Shown here: positions 18,177 to 27,776 of the stretch, one piece after another
Layout of the letters: the number at the start of each line of letters is the position of its first letter
Position numbering within the stretch: the stretch's first letter is position 1
Assembly: GCA_044506565.1 (NCBI GenBank)
Contig: JBIQKN010000012.1
Location: 1-55,679 of the forward strand
Reading direction: 5' to 3'
Length of the DNA: 55,679 nt
Origin: Croceibacterium_A sp044506565
GTDB lineage: Bacteria; Pseudomonadota; Alphaproteobacteria; Sphingomonadales; Sphingomonadaceae
Made by a program: the position numbers and the translations under genes
The notes under the pieces: model-generated
Told to the model about the DNA's origin: nothing
The model's input: only the letters and a program-made list of their open reading frames with translations
The model's database searches: none

Positions 18177-19097
18177 ATGACCGTCGCCGTCCTGCCTCAC
18201 TCCGTCCGGCCGCTGCTCGAGGCCCGCCTGGCGGACTGGCTCGAAGCTCGCTGGTGGGCGTCGCCCGAAGAACTGGTGCAGCTCGCGCCCGAAGCGGAGA
18301 TCGGCTGGTTCGACCTGCACGAGAAGGCGCCGGCGCTGGCGGCCGTCGAGGCTGCGCGGGGGCTGCGGTGGCTGAACTCGTCCTATGCGGGAGTCGACTG
18401 GCTGCCCCTCGCCGAGCTCGCCGAACGCGGTGTCGCGGTGACCTGCGGTACGGGCCTGACCACGCGTCAGGTGGCGGAATACGCGGTGATGACTATGCTC
18501 GCGGTGGCCAAGGACTACCCCGCGGTGGTCCGCGCCCAGGACCGCCACGAATGGCTGGCCGAACCCCCGGGGGTCCGCGACCTCGCGGGCAGTCGGGCGC
18601 TGATTCTCGGCTACGGCGCGATCGGGCAAGCGATCGGTCGCGCACTCGAAGCGCTCGACGTCGAGGTCCTCGCGGTCTCGCGCAGCCGGCCGCGCGGGTG
18701 GCGGCACCAGATCGGCACGTTCGACTGGATCGTCCTGGCGCTCCCGGGCACGCCCGAGACGAAGGGCGCGATCGGAGCGCCCGAGCTGGCGGCGATGAAG
18801 CCCGAGGCGGTGCTGGTCAATTTCGCACGCGCCGACTGCGTCGACCAGCGCGCCTTGGTCGAGACGCTGGCCGAGCGGCGGATCGCCGCGGCGGTGCTCG
18901 ACCTGACCGATCCAGAGCCGCTGCCGCCGGAGCATCCGCTGTGGTCGATGCCGAACGCGCACATCACGATGCACCTCTCGGGCATCCCGACTCCGGCGAG
19001 CCAAGCCCGTGCGGCTGACCGCTTCCTCCGCAACTGCGCGCATTTCCGCGCCGGCGAGCCGCTCGAAGCCGCGGTCGACCTTGCGCGCGGGTATTGA
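18177..19097 (+). CDS. D-2-hydroxyacid dehydrogenase family protein
   Basis: The 306-residue protein has the two-domain layout of NAD(P)-dependent D-2-hydroxyacid dehydrogenases: an N-terminal substrate domain, a Rossmann loop (LGYGAIGQAIG, about residue 143), then the catalytic Arg in VNFARAD, the Glu in the DLTDPEP segment and the His in ITMHLSG. It is somewhat shorter than the family average and has MH where many have PH. The substrate is unknown; glyoxylate or hydroxypyruvate reduction is typical of relatives. It follows purS divergently and precedes the acetolactate-synthase-type gene by 63 bp on the same strand. Confidence 0.85.
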   Translation: MTVAVLPHSVRPLLEARLADWLEARWWASPEELVQLAPEAEIGWFDLHEKAPALAAVEAARGLRWLNSSYAGVDWLPLAELAERGVAVTCGTGLTTRQVAEYAVMTMLAVAKDYPAVVRAQDRHEWLAEPPGVRDLAGSRALILGYGAIGQAIGRALEALDVEVLAVSRSRPRGWRHQIGTFDWIVLALPGTPETKGAIGAPELAAMKPEAVLVNFARADCVDQRALVETLAERRIAAAVLDLTDPEPLPPEHPLWSMPNAHITMHLSGIPTPASQARAADRFLRNCAHFRAGEPLEAAVDLARGY

Positions 19098-19160
19098 AGC
19101 GAGACTCCGCTGCCGCGCTTTGATACGCACCGTCCCGGCAGGGTTTCGGGGGACGAACCG

Positions 19161-20852
<1,692 letters not shown>

Positions 20853-20855
20853 TCG

Positions 20856-20861
20856 AAGGAG
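20856..20861 (+). promoter_or_regulatory. Ribosome-binding site deciding a TTG start
   Basis: A consensus AAGGAG lies six bases before the TTG at 20868. The next in-frame ATG, at 20880, would be 18 bases away, too far, so the TTG is taken as the start of the secreted orphan gene. Confidence 0.6.
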
Positions 20862-20867
20862 ATTTCG

Positions 20868-21344
20868 TTGAGCGACCGCATGACACGAGCGTTGACGGCT
20901 TTGCTGGCGATGGCCCCGATCGCACAGCAAGCGTACGCCCAAGAGCATCGGGACGCTGACTTTCGTGTCTCGGACATTGAGGCTCGTCTCCTCTATGAAC
21001 AGACAGGTACGCTGTCTGTCGACTTGTCGGATCATCCGGAATTTGCGGCATGGAACACGATCATCGGTGCGGGCTCTGCGCTCGAGAACGCCAACGACCT
21101 GCTGGTTTCGGCGGTGATCGAGGGCCCGGGTCAGCACAATCTCGAAACCCCACTGGTCATCACCGTTCGCGACGCTGACGGAAAGACCATTGCCACACGC
21201 ACAGTGGCGGGAATGCTCACCGAAACCAAAACGGTCCGATCCATTATACTGTACGATGTCGGCTGCGCGGGACTGTTGAGCCTCGAAGCGCGGCTCGGTC
21301 GGTCGATGCGTGCCGAAGAGATTTGGCTGCCTTGCGGCGAGTAG
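20868..21344 (+). CDS. Small secreted protein of unknown function
   Basis: The 158-residue product begins with a signal peptide (ALTALLAMAPIAQQAYA, cleavage near residue 24). The mature part has no domain that I recognise: a strand-rich body (VSAVIEGPGQHNLETPLVITVRD-like region) and a pair of Cys residues near the C-terminus (VGCAG and PCGE) that could form a disulfide. Start choice rests on AAGGAG before a TTG. The gene is visibly lower in GC than its neighbours and uses more A/T-ending codons, which hints at acquisition. It lies between the acetolactate-synthase-type gene and the aldehyde dehydrogenase. Confidence 0.7.
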   Translation: MSDRMTRALTALLAMAPIAQQAYAQEHRDADFRVSDIEARLLYEQTGTLSVDLSDHPEFAAWNTIIGAGSALENANDLLVSAVIEGPGQHNLETPLVITVRDADGKTIATRTVAGMLTETKTVRSIILYDVGCAGLLSLEARLGRSMRAEEIWLPCGE

Positions 21345-21349
21345 CAGGA

Positions 21350-22953
21350 ATGGACAATCAAGTGCCCAAACTCAAAGACACCTACCCGCTCTACCTCAAC
21401 AACAAGGCCGCGCAGCCGAACACCGATCTCGNNNNNNNNNNNNNNNNNNNNNNNNNNNNNNNNNNNNNNNNNNNNNNNNNNNNNNNNNNNNNNNNNNNNN
21501 NNNNNNNNNNNNNNNNNNNNNNNNNNNNNNNGACACCTACCCGCTCTACCTCAACAACAAGGCCGCGCAGCCGAACACCGATCTCGCGGTGACCGACAAG
21601 TACACCGGCGAGGTCGCGTTCCGCACCGCGCTCGCCACGCCCGATGTGATCGACGAGGCGATCGCCGGGGCGGTGCGGGCCGCGGAGCCGATGGCGCGGC
21701 TGGCGAGCTACGAGCGCCGCGACGTGCTGCTGCACTGCGTCGCCCGGTTCCGCGAGCGGTTCGACGAGCTCGCCTACGCGCTGTGCGTCGAGGCGGGGAA
21801 GCCGATCCGCGACAGCGAGGGCGAGGTCACCCGGCTGATCGACACCTTCGGCATCGCCGCCGAGGAAGCGACCCGCAACTACGGCGAGGTCCAGCCGCTC
21901 GACGTGTCGGAGCGCGCCAAGGGCTACATGGGCATCTGGAAGCGCGTGCCGATCGGACCGTGCAGCTTCATCAGCCCGTTCAATTTCCCGCTCAACCTCG
22001 CCGCGCACAAGATCGCGCCCGCCATCGCGGTCGGCTGCCCGTTCGTGATGAAGCCGGCGAGCATGACCCCGCTCGGCGCGATCATCATCGGCGAGGTGCT
22101 CGCCGAGTGCGACGTGCTGCCCGAAGGCGCGTTCTCGATCCTGCCCGCGAGCCGCGACGGGGCCGATCTGTTCACCGAGGACGAGCGGTTGAAGCTGCTC
22201 AGCTTCACCGGTTCGCCCGCGGTCGGCTGGGCGCTCAAGGCCAAGGCGGGCAAGAAGAAGGTCGTGCTCGAACTCGGCGGCAACGCGGCGGTGATCGTCG
22301 ACCACGATGCCGACCTCGACCACGCGCTCGAGCGGATCGTGTTCGGCGCGTTCTACCAGTCCGGGCAGAGCTGCATCGGGGTGCAGCGGATCCTGATCCA
22401 CGACGGCGTCTACGACCGCTTCCGCGACATGCTGGTGGCCAAGACGAAGACGCTCGTCGCCGGCGACCCGCATGATCGCGAGACGTTCATCGGGCCGATG
22501 ATCTCGGAGAAGGAGGCGAAGCGGCTCAAGGGTTGGATCGACGAGGCGGTCGCCGCCGGCGCGACGCTGCTGTGCGGCGGCGAGCTCGAGGGCGCGATGC
22601 TCGAGGCGACGCTGCTCGAGAACGTGCCCAAGGTCTGCGCGGCCAACCGGGAGGAGGCGTTCGGCCCGCTCGCGAACCTGATCCGCTTCAGCGAGTGGGA
22701 CGAGGCGCTCGAAGTGGTCAACGATAGCAAGTTCGGGCTCCAGGCGGGCATCTTCACGCGCGACATCCACAAGGTGCTCGAAGCGTGGGACCGGCTCGAG
22801 GTCGGCGGTGTGGTGGTCAACGACGTGCCGAGCTACCGCGTCGACAACATGCCCTACGGCGGGGTCAAGGACTCGGGCCTCGGCCGCGAGGGCGTGCGCT
22901 TCGCGATCGAGGACATGACCGAGATCAGGAACCTGGTCATCCGGCGAGTCTGA
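21350..22953 (+). CDS. NAD(P)-dependent aldehyde dehydrogenase (interrupted by an assembly gap)
   Basis: The protein reads from the ATG at 21350 (MDNQVPKLKDTYPLYLNNK) and continues after the N run. Removing the 100 N and one of the two 55-bp copies, 155 bases in total, leaves 1449 bp, an exact frame of 482 residues, the normal length. Family marks are ISPFNFPLN, FVMKPAS, SFTGSPAVGW, VVLELGGNAAV and the catalytic Cys in SGQSCIG, with EEAFGPLANLI near the C-terminus. It oxidises an unknown aldehyde to the acid in the cytoplasm. The break is technical, not a pseudogene. Confidence 0.9.
21377..21586. other. Assembly gap of 100 N with duplicated 55-bp flanks
   Basis: Positions 21432-21531 are exactly 100 N. 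The 55 bases before it (21377-21431) and the 55 bases after it (21532-21586) are identical. A round gap with identical ends of a k-mer-like length is what a scaffolder leaves when two contigs that overlap by k are joined without merging. One real copy is expected. Confidence 0.9.
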
Positions 22954-23260
22954 GTCGCAGGCGGCGCGGCGCCTCCATCACACACACACACTCACTTACT
23001 CTATCTCGTCATCCCGAACTTGTTTCGGGACCCATTGATCCACACGCGCGGAGATTCCGGTCTGCAGCGCGACCCGAGCGCACGGTCGCGCAACCTTGCT
23101 GCCCGCTCGGCGCCAGACAGCCTCAGCTGGCTCCGGCTGCCCAATGGGTCCCGAAACAAGTTCGGGATGACGGTCGGGAGGAGGGGCGAGGGAAGTTCGG
23201 AACGAGCAACCGGTCTGGGCGCTCACCTCGAATGGTCCCAATGTTCGCCCTCGCCATGAA
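22954..23260. other. Intergenic region with a palindromic repeat element
   Basis: No gene is supported in these 307 bp. A short CA-rich stretch at about 22979-22993 is followed by the inverted-repeat element at 23008-23171. The rest is unremarkable. Confidence 0.6.
23008..23171. repeat. Palindromic element with 30-bp perfect inverted ends (copy A)
   Basis: The ends 23008-23037 and 23142-23171 are perfect reverse complements over 30 bp; the outward sequence begins GTCATCCCGAACTTGTTTC. About 104 bp lie between. The same end motif with small changes recurs at 35708-35868. This looks like a repetitive extragenic palindrome of the kind common in sphingomonads. It sits between the convergent ends of the aldehyde dehydrogenase and a minus-strand small gene. 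Confidence 0.8.
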
Positions 23261-23614
23261 CTAGCTCTCCTCCAGCAACAGCAGCTCGCAGTGCACCCGC
23301 ATCAGGGGCGAATCGAGCCGGTGGTCCACTTCGGTCACCGTCGCATCGGCGACCAGCTGGCCCGGAATGGCGAACTCGTGCTCGGGGAGCAGCGCGACGA
23401 ACAACTCCCCGGCATCGACGGCCTCGGCGCCGTCGAACGCCAGTTCGAGCCGGTGGCGGCAGCCGCTGAACGTGATGCTGGCCCAGGGCTTCTCGCCGTG
23501 TTCGACGATCGTCGCCCGGCCTTGCGCCAGTTCGAGCAGCGCATGGCGCAACTCGTCGGTAGTGTCGCGCCGCGGTCGGACGGGCGGGCAGGTCAGCAGG
23601 GGCTCAAACGGCAT
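23261..23614 (-). CDS. Conserved hypothetical protein
   Basis: The 117-residue soluble protein has no domain that I recognise. It is strand-rich, with regularly spaced short motifs (RATIVEHGEKPWASITFSG, LVADATVTEVDHR). It has no signal peptide or membrane segment. Its ATG (23614) lies inside the end of the upstream 62-residue gene, so the two form a coupled pair. Both point away from a divergent S24-type repressor gene that may control them. Confidence 0.6.
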   Translation of the reverse strand: MPFEPLLTCPPVRPRRDTTDELRHALLELAQGRATIVEHGEKPWASITFSGCRHRLELAFDGAEAVDAGELFVALLPEHEFAIPGQLVADATVTEVDHRLDSPLMRVHCELLLLEES

Positions 23615-23792
23615 GGCGGTCCTCGTGATAGGTGTTCATGAAATGTTCCACCCGTTTTTCGGTCCGCGCGCGCGGCTCGCGGCCGTTCCGCAGGTCGAGC
23701 ACGAAACGCGGATCGCGGGTGGCGAGGCGGCCGAACTTCGTCGCGGGCATCCCGGTGCGGCGCAGGAAGACTTCGATCTTTCGGATGAGCAT
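23604..23792 (-). CDS. Small putative DNA-binding (HTH-like) protein
   Basis: The 62-residue basic protein contains FLRRTGMPATKFGRLATRDPRF followed by LRNGREPR, which looks like a compact helix-turn-helix of the kind found in many sphingomonad small proteins; this is a by-eye judgement. It overlaps the next gene by 11 bp. It is divergent from the S24 repressor, with about 110 bp between them. Confidence 0.6.
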   Translation of the reverse strand: MLIRKIEVFLRRTGMPATKFGRLATRDPRFVLDLRNGREPRARTEKRVEHFMNTYHEDRHAV

Positions 23793-23844
23793 GGATTCCT
23801 CCGGCGAGTCGCTCTCGAATCGGTGGTCGCGCGCGAAATCCTAC

Positions 23845-23871
23845 TTGTCTAGGAAAAATACATCGTATAGG
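23845..23871 (+). promoter_or_regulatory. Possible promoter of the S24 repressor gene
   Basis: TTGTCT at 23845-23850 and TATAGG at 23866-23871 are separated by 15 bp in an AT-rich patch, 34 bp before the ATG at 23905. The spacer is short, so this is tentative. The patch could also hold an operator bound by the repressor. Confidence 0.35.
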
Positions 23872-23904
23872 AGGGCTGCTCGAAGCTACCGCAGGAAATC
23901 CGCC

Positions 23905-24531
23905 ATGGACCCGCGTGAAAGACTGGCCGAGCTGGCGCGCGAGCGGGGCAGCAGCCTTGCCGCGCTCTCGCGCATGCTCGGCCGCAATTCGACTTACCTG
24001 CAGCAGTTCATCACCAAGGGAAGCCCGCGCAAGCTCGAGGAAGCCGACCGGCGCAAGCTGGCGCAGTTCTTCGGCGTGAGCGAGTCCGAGCTCGGCGCCC
24101 CTGAGGATTTATCCTACGACTCGCGCGGCGATTGGGTCGAGGTCCCGCGCCTGCCGCTCGAGGCCTCGGCCGGGCCCGGAGCCGTGGGCGCTGCGGAAAT
24201 CCCGTTCGACGCCTTCCGCTTCTCGCGCCGCTGGCTGCGCGAGCAGGGGCTCGAGCCGGCAATGCTGTCGTCGATCCGTGTTCTCGGCGATTCGATGGAT
24301 CCGCTGCTGCGCGATGGCGACGAGATCCTCGTCGACCGCACCCCGCGCCCGTTCCGTGAAGGCGTCCACGTGGTCCGCCTCGGCGAGGCGCTCCACGTCA
24401 AGCTGCTCCAGGCCGTGCCGCCCGGCCGGCTGCGGTTGATCAGCAAGAACCCGGCCTACGAGCCGGTCGAAGTGCCGACGGCCGACGTCGACGTCGTCGG
24501 GCGTGTGGTTTGGAAGGGCGGGAGGCTGTGA
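23905..24531 (+). CDS. S24 family peptidase / LexA-like repressor with HTH
   Basis: The 208-residue protein has an N-terminal XRE-like helix-turn-helix (AALSRMLGRNSTYLQQFI) and a C-terminal S24 self-cleaving domain. The nucleophile Ser130 is in GDSMDP and Lys166 in HVKLLQ, 36 residues apart as in LexA and phage CI-like repressors. A likely Ala-Gly cleavage bond is in EASAGPG (about residue 87). Such proteins inactivate themselves when RecA filaments form, so it probably controls a stress or mobile-element function. The likely targets are its own promoter and the two small genes that diverge from it. Confidence 0.88.
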   Translation: MDPRERLAELARERGSSLAALSRMLGRNSTYLQQFITKGSPRKLEEADRRKLAQFFGVSESELGAPEDLSYDSRGDWVEVPRLPLEASAGPGAVGAAEIPFDAFRFSRRWLREQGLEPAMLSSIRVLGDSMDPLLRDGDEILVDRTPRPFREGVHVVRLGEALHVKLLQAVPPGRLRLISKNPAYEPVEVPTADVDVVGRVVWKGGRL

Positions 24532-24539
24532 TAAGCTCA

Positions 24540-24559
24540 GCGGCACGATGCGGTGCCGC
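24540..24559 (+). terminator. Hairpin after the S24 repressor gene
   Basis: GCGGCAC (24540-24546) pairs with GTGCCGC (24553-24559) with a 6-base loop, 9 bp after the repressor stop. There is no U-tract, so a terminator role is only possible. Confidence 0.35.
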
Positions 24560-24678
24560 ATCAGCGCCTGGCTCTGCGATCGCTCCTTCCGCCCTCTTGA
24601 CCTCTCCAGCCAGGGGTCATGCCCGCAACACGGAAACCCGGTCGGCCCCATGGCCCGGGCCGGGCGTGACGAAGGGGA

Positions 24679-24707
24679 TTGGACTTCGCTTCCTGCCAAG
24701 GGATAAT
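24679..24707 (+). promoter_or_regulatory. Sigma-70-type promoter
   Basis: TTGGAC at 24679-24684, a 17-bp spacer and GATAAT at 24702-24707 form one of the best housekeeping promoters in the window. It lies 31 bp before the ATG of the double SnoaL-like gene, with a GAGGGAGAGG ribosome-binding region after it. Confidence 0.65.
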
Positions 24708-24738
24708 CCGCGCAACCGAACGAGGGAGAGGAACGGCG

Positions 24739-25773
24739 ATGAGAATTCGGCCCGTCATCATGGCGGCGGCGCTGCTGGCAGTGCCGTCGTTCGCGCAGGC
24801 GCAGGAACGCGAGCTGAGCCTCGAGCAGCGGGTCGAGCGGATGGAGGCCGAGTCCGCGATCCGGCGGATGCTGGTCGAGTACGGCAAGTTCCTCGATTCG
24901 CGCGACTACGCGGCCTACGCCGCGCTGTTCGCTCCCGACGGCGTCTGGCAGGGCGGTTTCGGGACCTTCACCGGCCCGGCGGCGATCGAGGCGATGCTGC
25001 GCGCCAACCTCGGCGAGCCCGAGCCGGGGTTCGTCAACAAGTCGAACTTCCACATGCTGACCAACCCGCTGATCACCATCGACGGCGACCGCGCACACGT
25101 GGAATCGAAGTATCTGTTCTGGACCGCCTCGCCCGAGAACCGGCCGACGCCGCTGATCGCCGGGCGCTACCTCGACGAGTACGTGCGGGTGAACGGCGAG
25201 TGGAAGATTGCCCGGCGCACGACCTGGGGCGAGATTCCCTTTCGCGACCCCAATGCGCCGCCGGCGCCCGGTGGCGGACCGGCGGCAGCGCCGGCGCCTG
25301 CGTCCGCCGATGCCCGCATCCGCGAGCTCGAGGACCAGCTGGCGATCCAGCGCATCCTCGTCGAGTACGCGGCGCGGATCGATGCGCAGGACTTCGACGG
25401 CTACGCCGACCTGTTCGCGCGCGAGGGCGAATGGCGCAACGGCAACACCGTTCGCCGCGGGCGCGAGGAGATCAAGCAACTGCTGGTCGGGCTGTTCGGC
25501 AACCCGCCGCCGGGGTTCGTCAACATGGAGAGCTACCACCTCGTCTCGAACCCGCAGATCGAGGTCGACGGCGACCGCGCCACCGCGCGCTCGCGCCACC
25601 TGCTGATCATGCGCGGCCCCGACGGCAGCCCGGTGCCCGAATTGACCGGCCTCTACGAGGATGAGTTCATTCGCGAGGATGGCGAATGGAAGATCCTCCG
25701 CCGCGTCGACAACCCGATCATGCCTACGCGCGAGGAGTGGGCGCGGGAGATGGCGGAGCGAAGGGGGCAGTAG
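24739..25773 (+). CDS. Exported protein with two SnoaL-like (NTF2-fold) domains
   Basis: The 344-residue product has a signal peptide (PVIMAAALLAVPSFAQAQ). Two homologous halves follow, joined by a Pro/Ala linker at about residues 178-195. Each begins with IRRMLVEYG or IQRILVEYA, continues with DGYADLF or AAYAALF, then GFVN...H and a closing EYV/EFI-GEWKI segment. NTF2-like SnoaL domains often hydrolyse, isomerise or simply bind small polycyclic or aromatic molecules. A periplasmic role is likely, but no substrate is indicated. A strong promoter lies just upstream. Confidence 0.82.
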   Translation: MRIRPVIMAAALLAVPSFAQAQERELSLEQRVERMEAESAIRRMLVEYGKFLDSRDYAAYAALFAPDGVWQGGFGTFTGPAAIEAMLRANLGEPEPGFVNKSNFHMLTNPLITIDGDRAHVESKYLFWTASPENRPTPLIAGRYLDEYVRVNGEWKIARRTTWGEIPFRDPNAPPAPGGGPAAAPAPASADARIRELEDQLAIQRILVEYAARIDAQDFDGYADLFAREGEWRNGNTVRRGREEIKQLLVGLFGNPPPGFVNMESYHLVSNPQIEVDGDRATARSRHLLIMRGPDGSPVPELTGLYEDEFIREDGEWKILRRVDNPIMPTREEWAREMAERRGQ

Positions 25774-25782
25774 GCGCGAAAA

Positions 25783-25810
25783 GGCCGGAAGATCGCTCGA
25801 TCCTCCGGCC
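25783..25810. terminator. Bidirectional terminator-like hairpin
   Basis: A GC-rich stem beginning GGCCGGAAGATCG pairs with CGATCCTCCGGCC across a small loop, between two convergent genes. It could end transcripts from both sides. Confidence 0.5.
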
Positions 25811-25816
25811 CTTGCG

Positions 25817-26257
25817 TCAGTCGTTCGGCGTGGCGTCGCGGCCGTCGGTGGCCACGTCGACGTCGAGATTGCCGTCGGCGTTCGTGCCGACGTCGACGTC
25901 GACACCGGGAATGTCCGGTCCCGAGGCGATACCGTCGATGTCGAGGCCTTCCTCGTCGATGCGGATGCGGGTGCCATCATCGCGGACGCGGAAGCGTTGA
26001 TCGCCTTCGGTCACGATCCGCCAGTCGCCCGAGGTCAGCTCGACGCGGGTACCGTCGGGAGCAACTCGGTAGGTCGTGCCGCCTTCCTCGACGATTCGCG
26101 TGCCTGCCGGCCAGTCAGCGTTGGCGCTTGCATCGGCCATCGCGCTGCCTGCGTCGGTTTCTGCAGTGTCGACGGCGGCCTCGTCGGTGCCGCTCCCGCA
26201 GGCGGCGAGAGTCACCATGGCGGCGCCGATCGCGCTCGATAGTATCAGCTTCTTCAT
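25817..26257 (-). CDS. Lipoprotein of unknown function
   Basis: The 146-residue product starts with a lipoprotein signal (VTLAACGSG), with lipid attachment at Cys20. An acidic linker is followed by a repeating strand-turn pattern (GTRIVEEGGTTYRVAPDGTRVEL, then FRVRDDGTRIRI-like). The C-terminus is strongly acidic (VDVDVGTNADGNLDVDV). AGGAGG lies a few bases before the ATG. No pathway is suggested by the neighbours. Confidence 0.75.
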   Translation of the reverse strand: MKKLILSSAIGAAMVTLAACGSGTDEAAVDTAETDAGSAMADASANADWPAGTRIVEEGGTTYRVAPDGTRVELTSGDWRIVTEGDQRFRVRDDGTRIRIDEEGLDIDGIASGPDIPGVDVDVGTNADGNLDVDVATDGRDATPND

Positions 26258-26465
26258 ATGTCCTCCTGGGGCCGCGGCAGGGCGCAGCTCGCTTGAGATG
26301 GTCCGGCGGGAGGTGCCGGATAGCCAGATCCGGCCGGACGCCCGACGACCTGGGACAACGCAAGCTAATGCGAGGCACCGACTATTGTTCCGGCCAAAGG
26401 CCGCTGGGGCGGGCCGGCCAAGCGGCGGGTTGCATTGCGCGCGTCGACCGGCCACCTAGCGGCGC

Positions 26466-27131
26466 GTGTCCGAAAGCCCGCTCCGCGCCGCGATCATTCC
26501 CGTCACGCCGTACAAGCAGAACTGCTCGCTGGTCTGGTGCACGAAGACGATGCGTGGAGCGCTGGTCGATCCGGGCGGCGAGCTGGACAAGCTCAAGTCG
26601 GCCGTGGCCCGGGCCGGCGTCACGCTCGAGAAGATCCTGCTGACCCATGGCCACGCCGACCACTGCGGCCAGGCGGGGATGCTGGCGCAGGAGCTGGCGC
26701 TGCCGATCGAGGGGCCGCACGAGGCCGACCGGTTCTGGATCGCGCGGCTCGAGGACGACGGGCCGCGCTTCGGGATCGAGACCAGGGTGTTCGAGCCCGA
26801 CCGCTGGCTGCACGACGGCGAGACCGTGCGCTTCGGCGAGGTCGAGCTCGAAGTGCTCCACTGCCCGGGGCACACGCCGGGACACGTGGTGTTCTTCCAT
26901 CGCCCGACCCGGTTCGCCTTCGTCGGCGACGTCCTCTTCGCCGGCTCGATCGGACGGACCGACTTCCCGATGGGCAATCACCAGGACCTGATCGAGGCGA
27001 TCACCGGCAAGCTCTGGCCACTCGGCGACGAGGTGACTTTCGTTCCGGGACACGGCCCGACCAGCACGTTCGGCCGCGAACGGGCGAGCAATCCGTTCGT
27101 CGGCGACGCGGCCATTGCGGCGGGGCGCTAG
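26466..27131 (+). CDS. Metallo-beta-lactamase-fold hydrolase, glyoxalase II-like
   Basis: The 221-residue protein has the full metal-binding set: THGHADH at about residue 60, a later His in HCPGHTPGH, Asp in FVGDVLF and His in VPGHGP. Spacing and length resemble YcbL-type thioester hydrolases related to glyoxalase II. It starts at a GTG. Substrate is unknown. Confidence 0.83.
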   Translation: MSESPLRAAIIPVTPYKQNCSLVWCTKTMRGALVDPGGELDKLKSAVARAGVTLEKILLTHGHADHCGQAGMLAQELALPIEGPHEADRFWIARLEDDGPRFGIETRVFEPDRWLHDGETVRFGEVELEVLHCPGHTPGHVVFFHRPTRFAFVGDVLFAGSIGRTDFPMGNHQDLIEAITGKLWPLGDEVTFVPGHGPTSTFGRERASNPFVGDAAIAAGR

Positions 27132-27199
27132 CGCGAAATCCCGTCGCATCGTCGAAAACCGGGTGAGTGGCGCCCGCCGATCTGGTCGAACCGCGGCCG

Positions 27200-27763
27200 A
27201 TGGACGCCAACGCCCGATATGTGTTCGACGCGTTCGAGAAGAGCGGATCGGGCGTGTCATTCGTCATCAACGACGTGGAGACGGCGCCCAGCTTCATGGT
27301 CACCTACGGCTGGTCGGTGAACTTCGGGCTGCCGGAATTCATCCTGTGCGGCGACCCGATGATGCGGCTCGACTGGCAGCGAATCTACCGCGAGCTGATC
27401 GTCGCGACCGACGCGGTGCCGGCGATCGAGGAGGTCCAGCGCTGGCCGATCGAGTACCGCGGACATCCGCTGGTCAGCGTGAAGGTCCACCGTTCCAACT
27501 TCGCCGGCTGGTTCGAGGAGGCGCTGTTCCACCGCAAGCGCGCGGGCCTGTGCGAAGACGAGTCGCCGATGGAGGCGCACCAATTGTTCTGGGCCGACCG
27601 CGATGGCAAGTTCCCGTGGGAGGAAGGGCGGCACGCGATCACCCAGCGCTGGCTCCAGCCCCCGCTCTATGAGCCCGACGTCGCGCCCGCCGATACGCGG
27701 CCCCGCAAGGACAGCCTGCGGCACCGGGCCGAAGTGCTGATCCTGTGCAACCCGGGCATCTAG
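27200..27763 (+). CDS. DUF4262-like protein
   Basis: The 187-residue protein contains a stretch typical of DUF4262: SFMVTYGWSVNFGLPEFILCG near residues 32-52. The remainder (WPIEYRGHPLVSVKVHR, HQLFWADRDGKFPWEEG) resembles the downstream part of that family. An alternative start is the GTG at 27167. It has no signal peptide. The family has no assigned function. Confidence 0.6.
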   Translation: MDANARYVFDAFEKSGSGVSFVINDVETAPSFMVTYGWSVNFGLPEFILCGDPMMRLDWQRIYRELIVATDAVPAIEEVQRWPIEYRGHPLVSVKVHRSNFAGWFEEALFHRKRAGLCEDESPMEAHQLFWADRDGKFPWEEGRHAITQRWLQPPLYEPDVAPADTRPRKDSLRHRAEVLILCNPGI

Positions 27764-27776
27764 CGGGCGCGGCCGG

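Noticed and set aside
21350..22953. Frameshifted or duplicated aldehyde dehydrogenase
   Set aside because: The apparent duplication is 55 bp at the edges of 100 N; collapsing it restores one frame.
23008..23171. Insertion sequence
   Set aside because: The element is only 164 bp, has no transposase frame and no clear target-site duplication.
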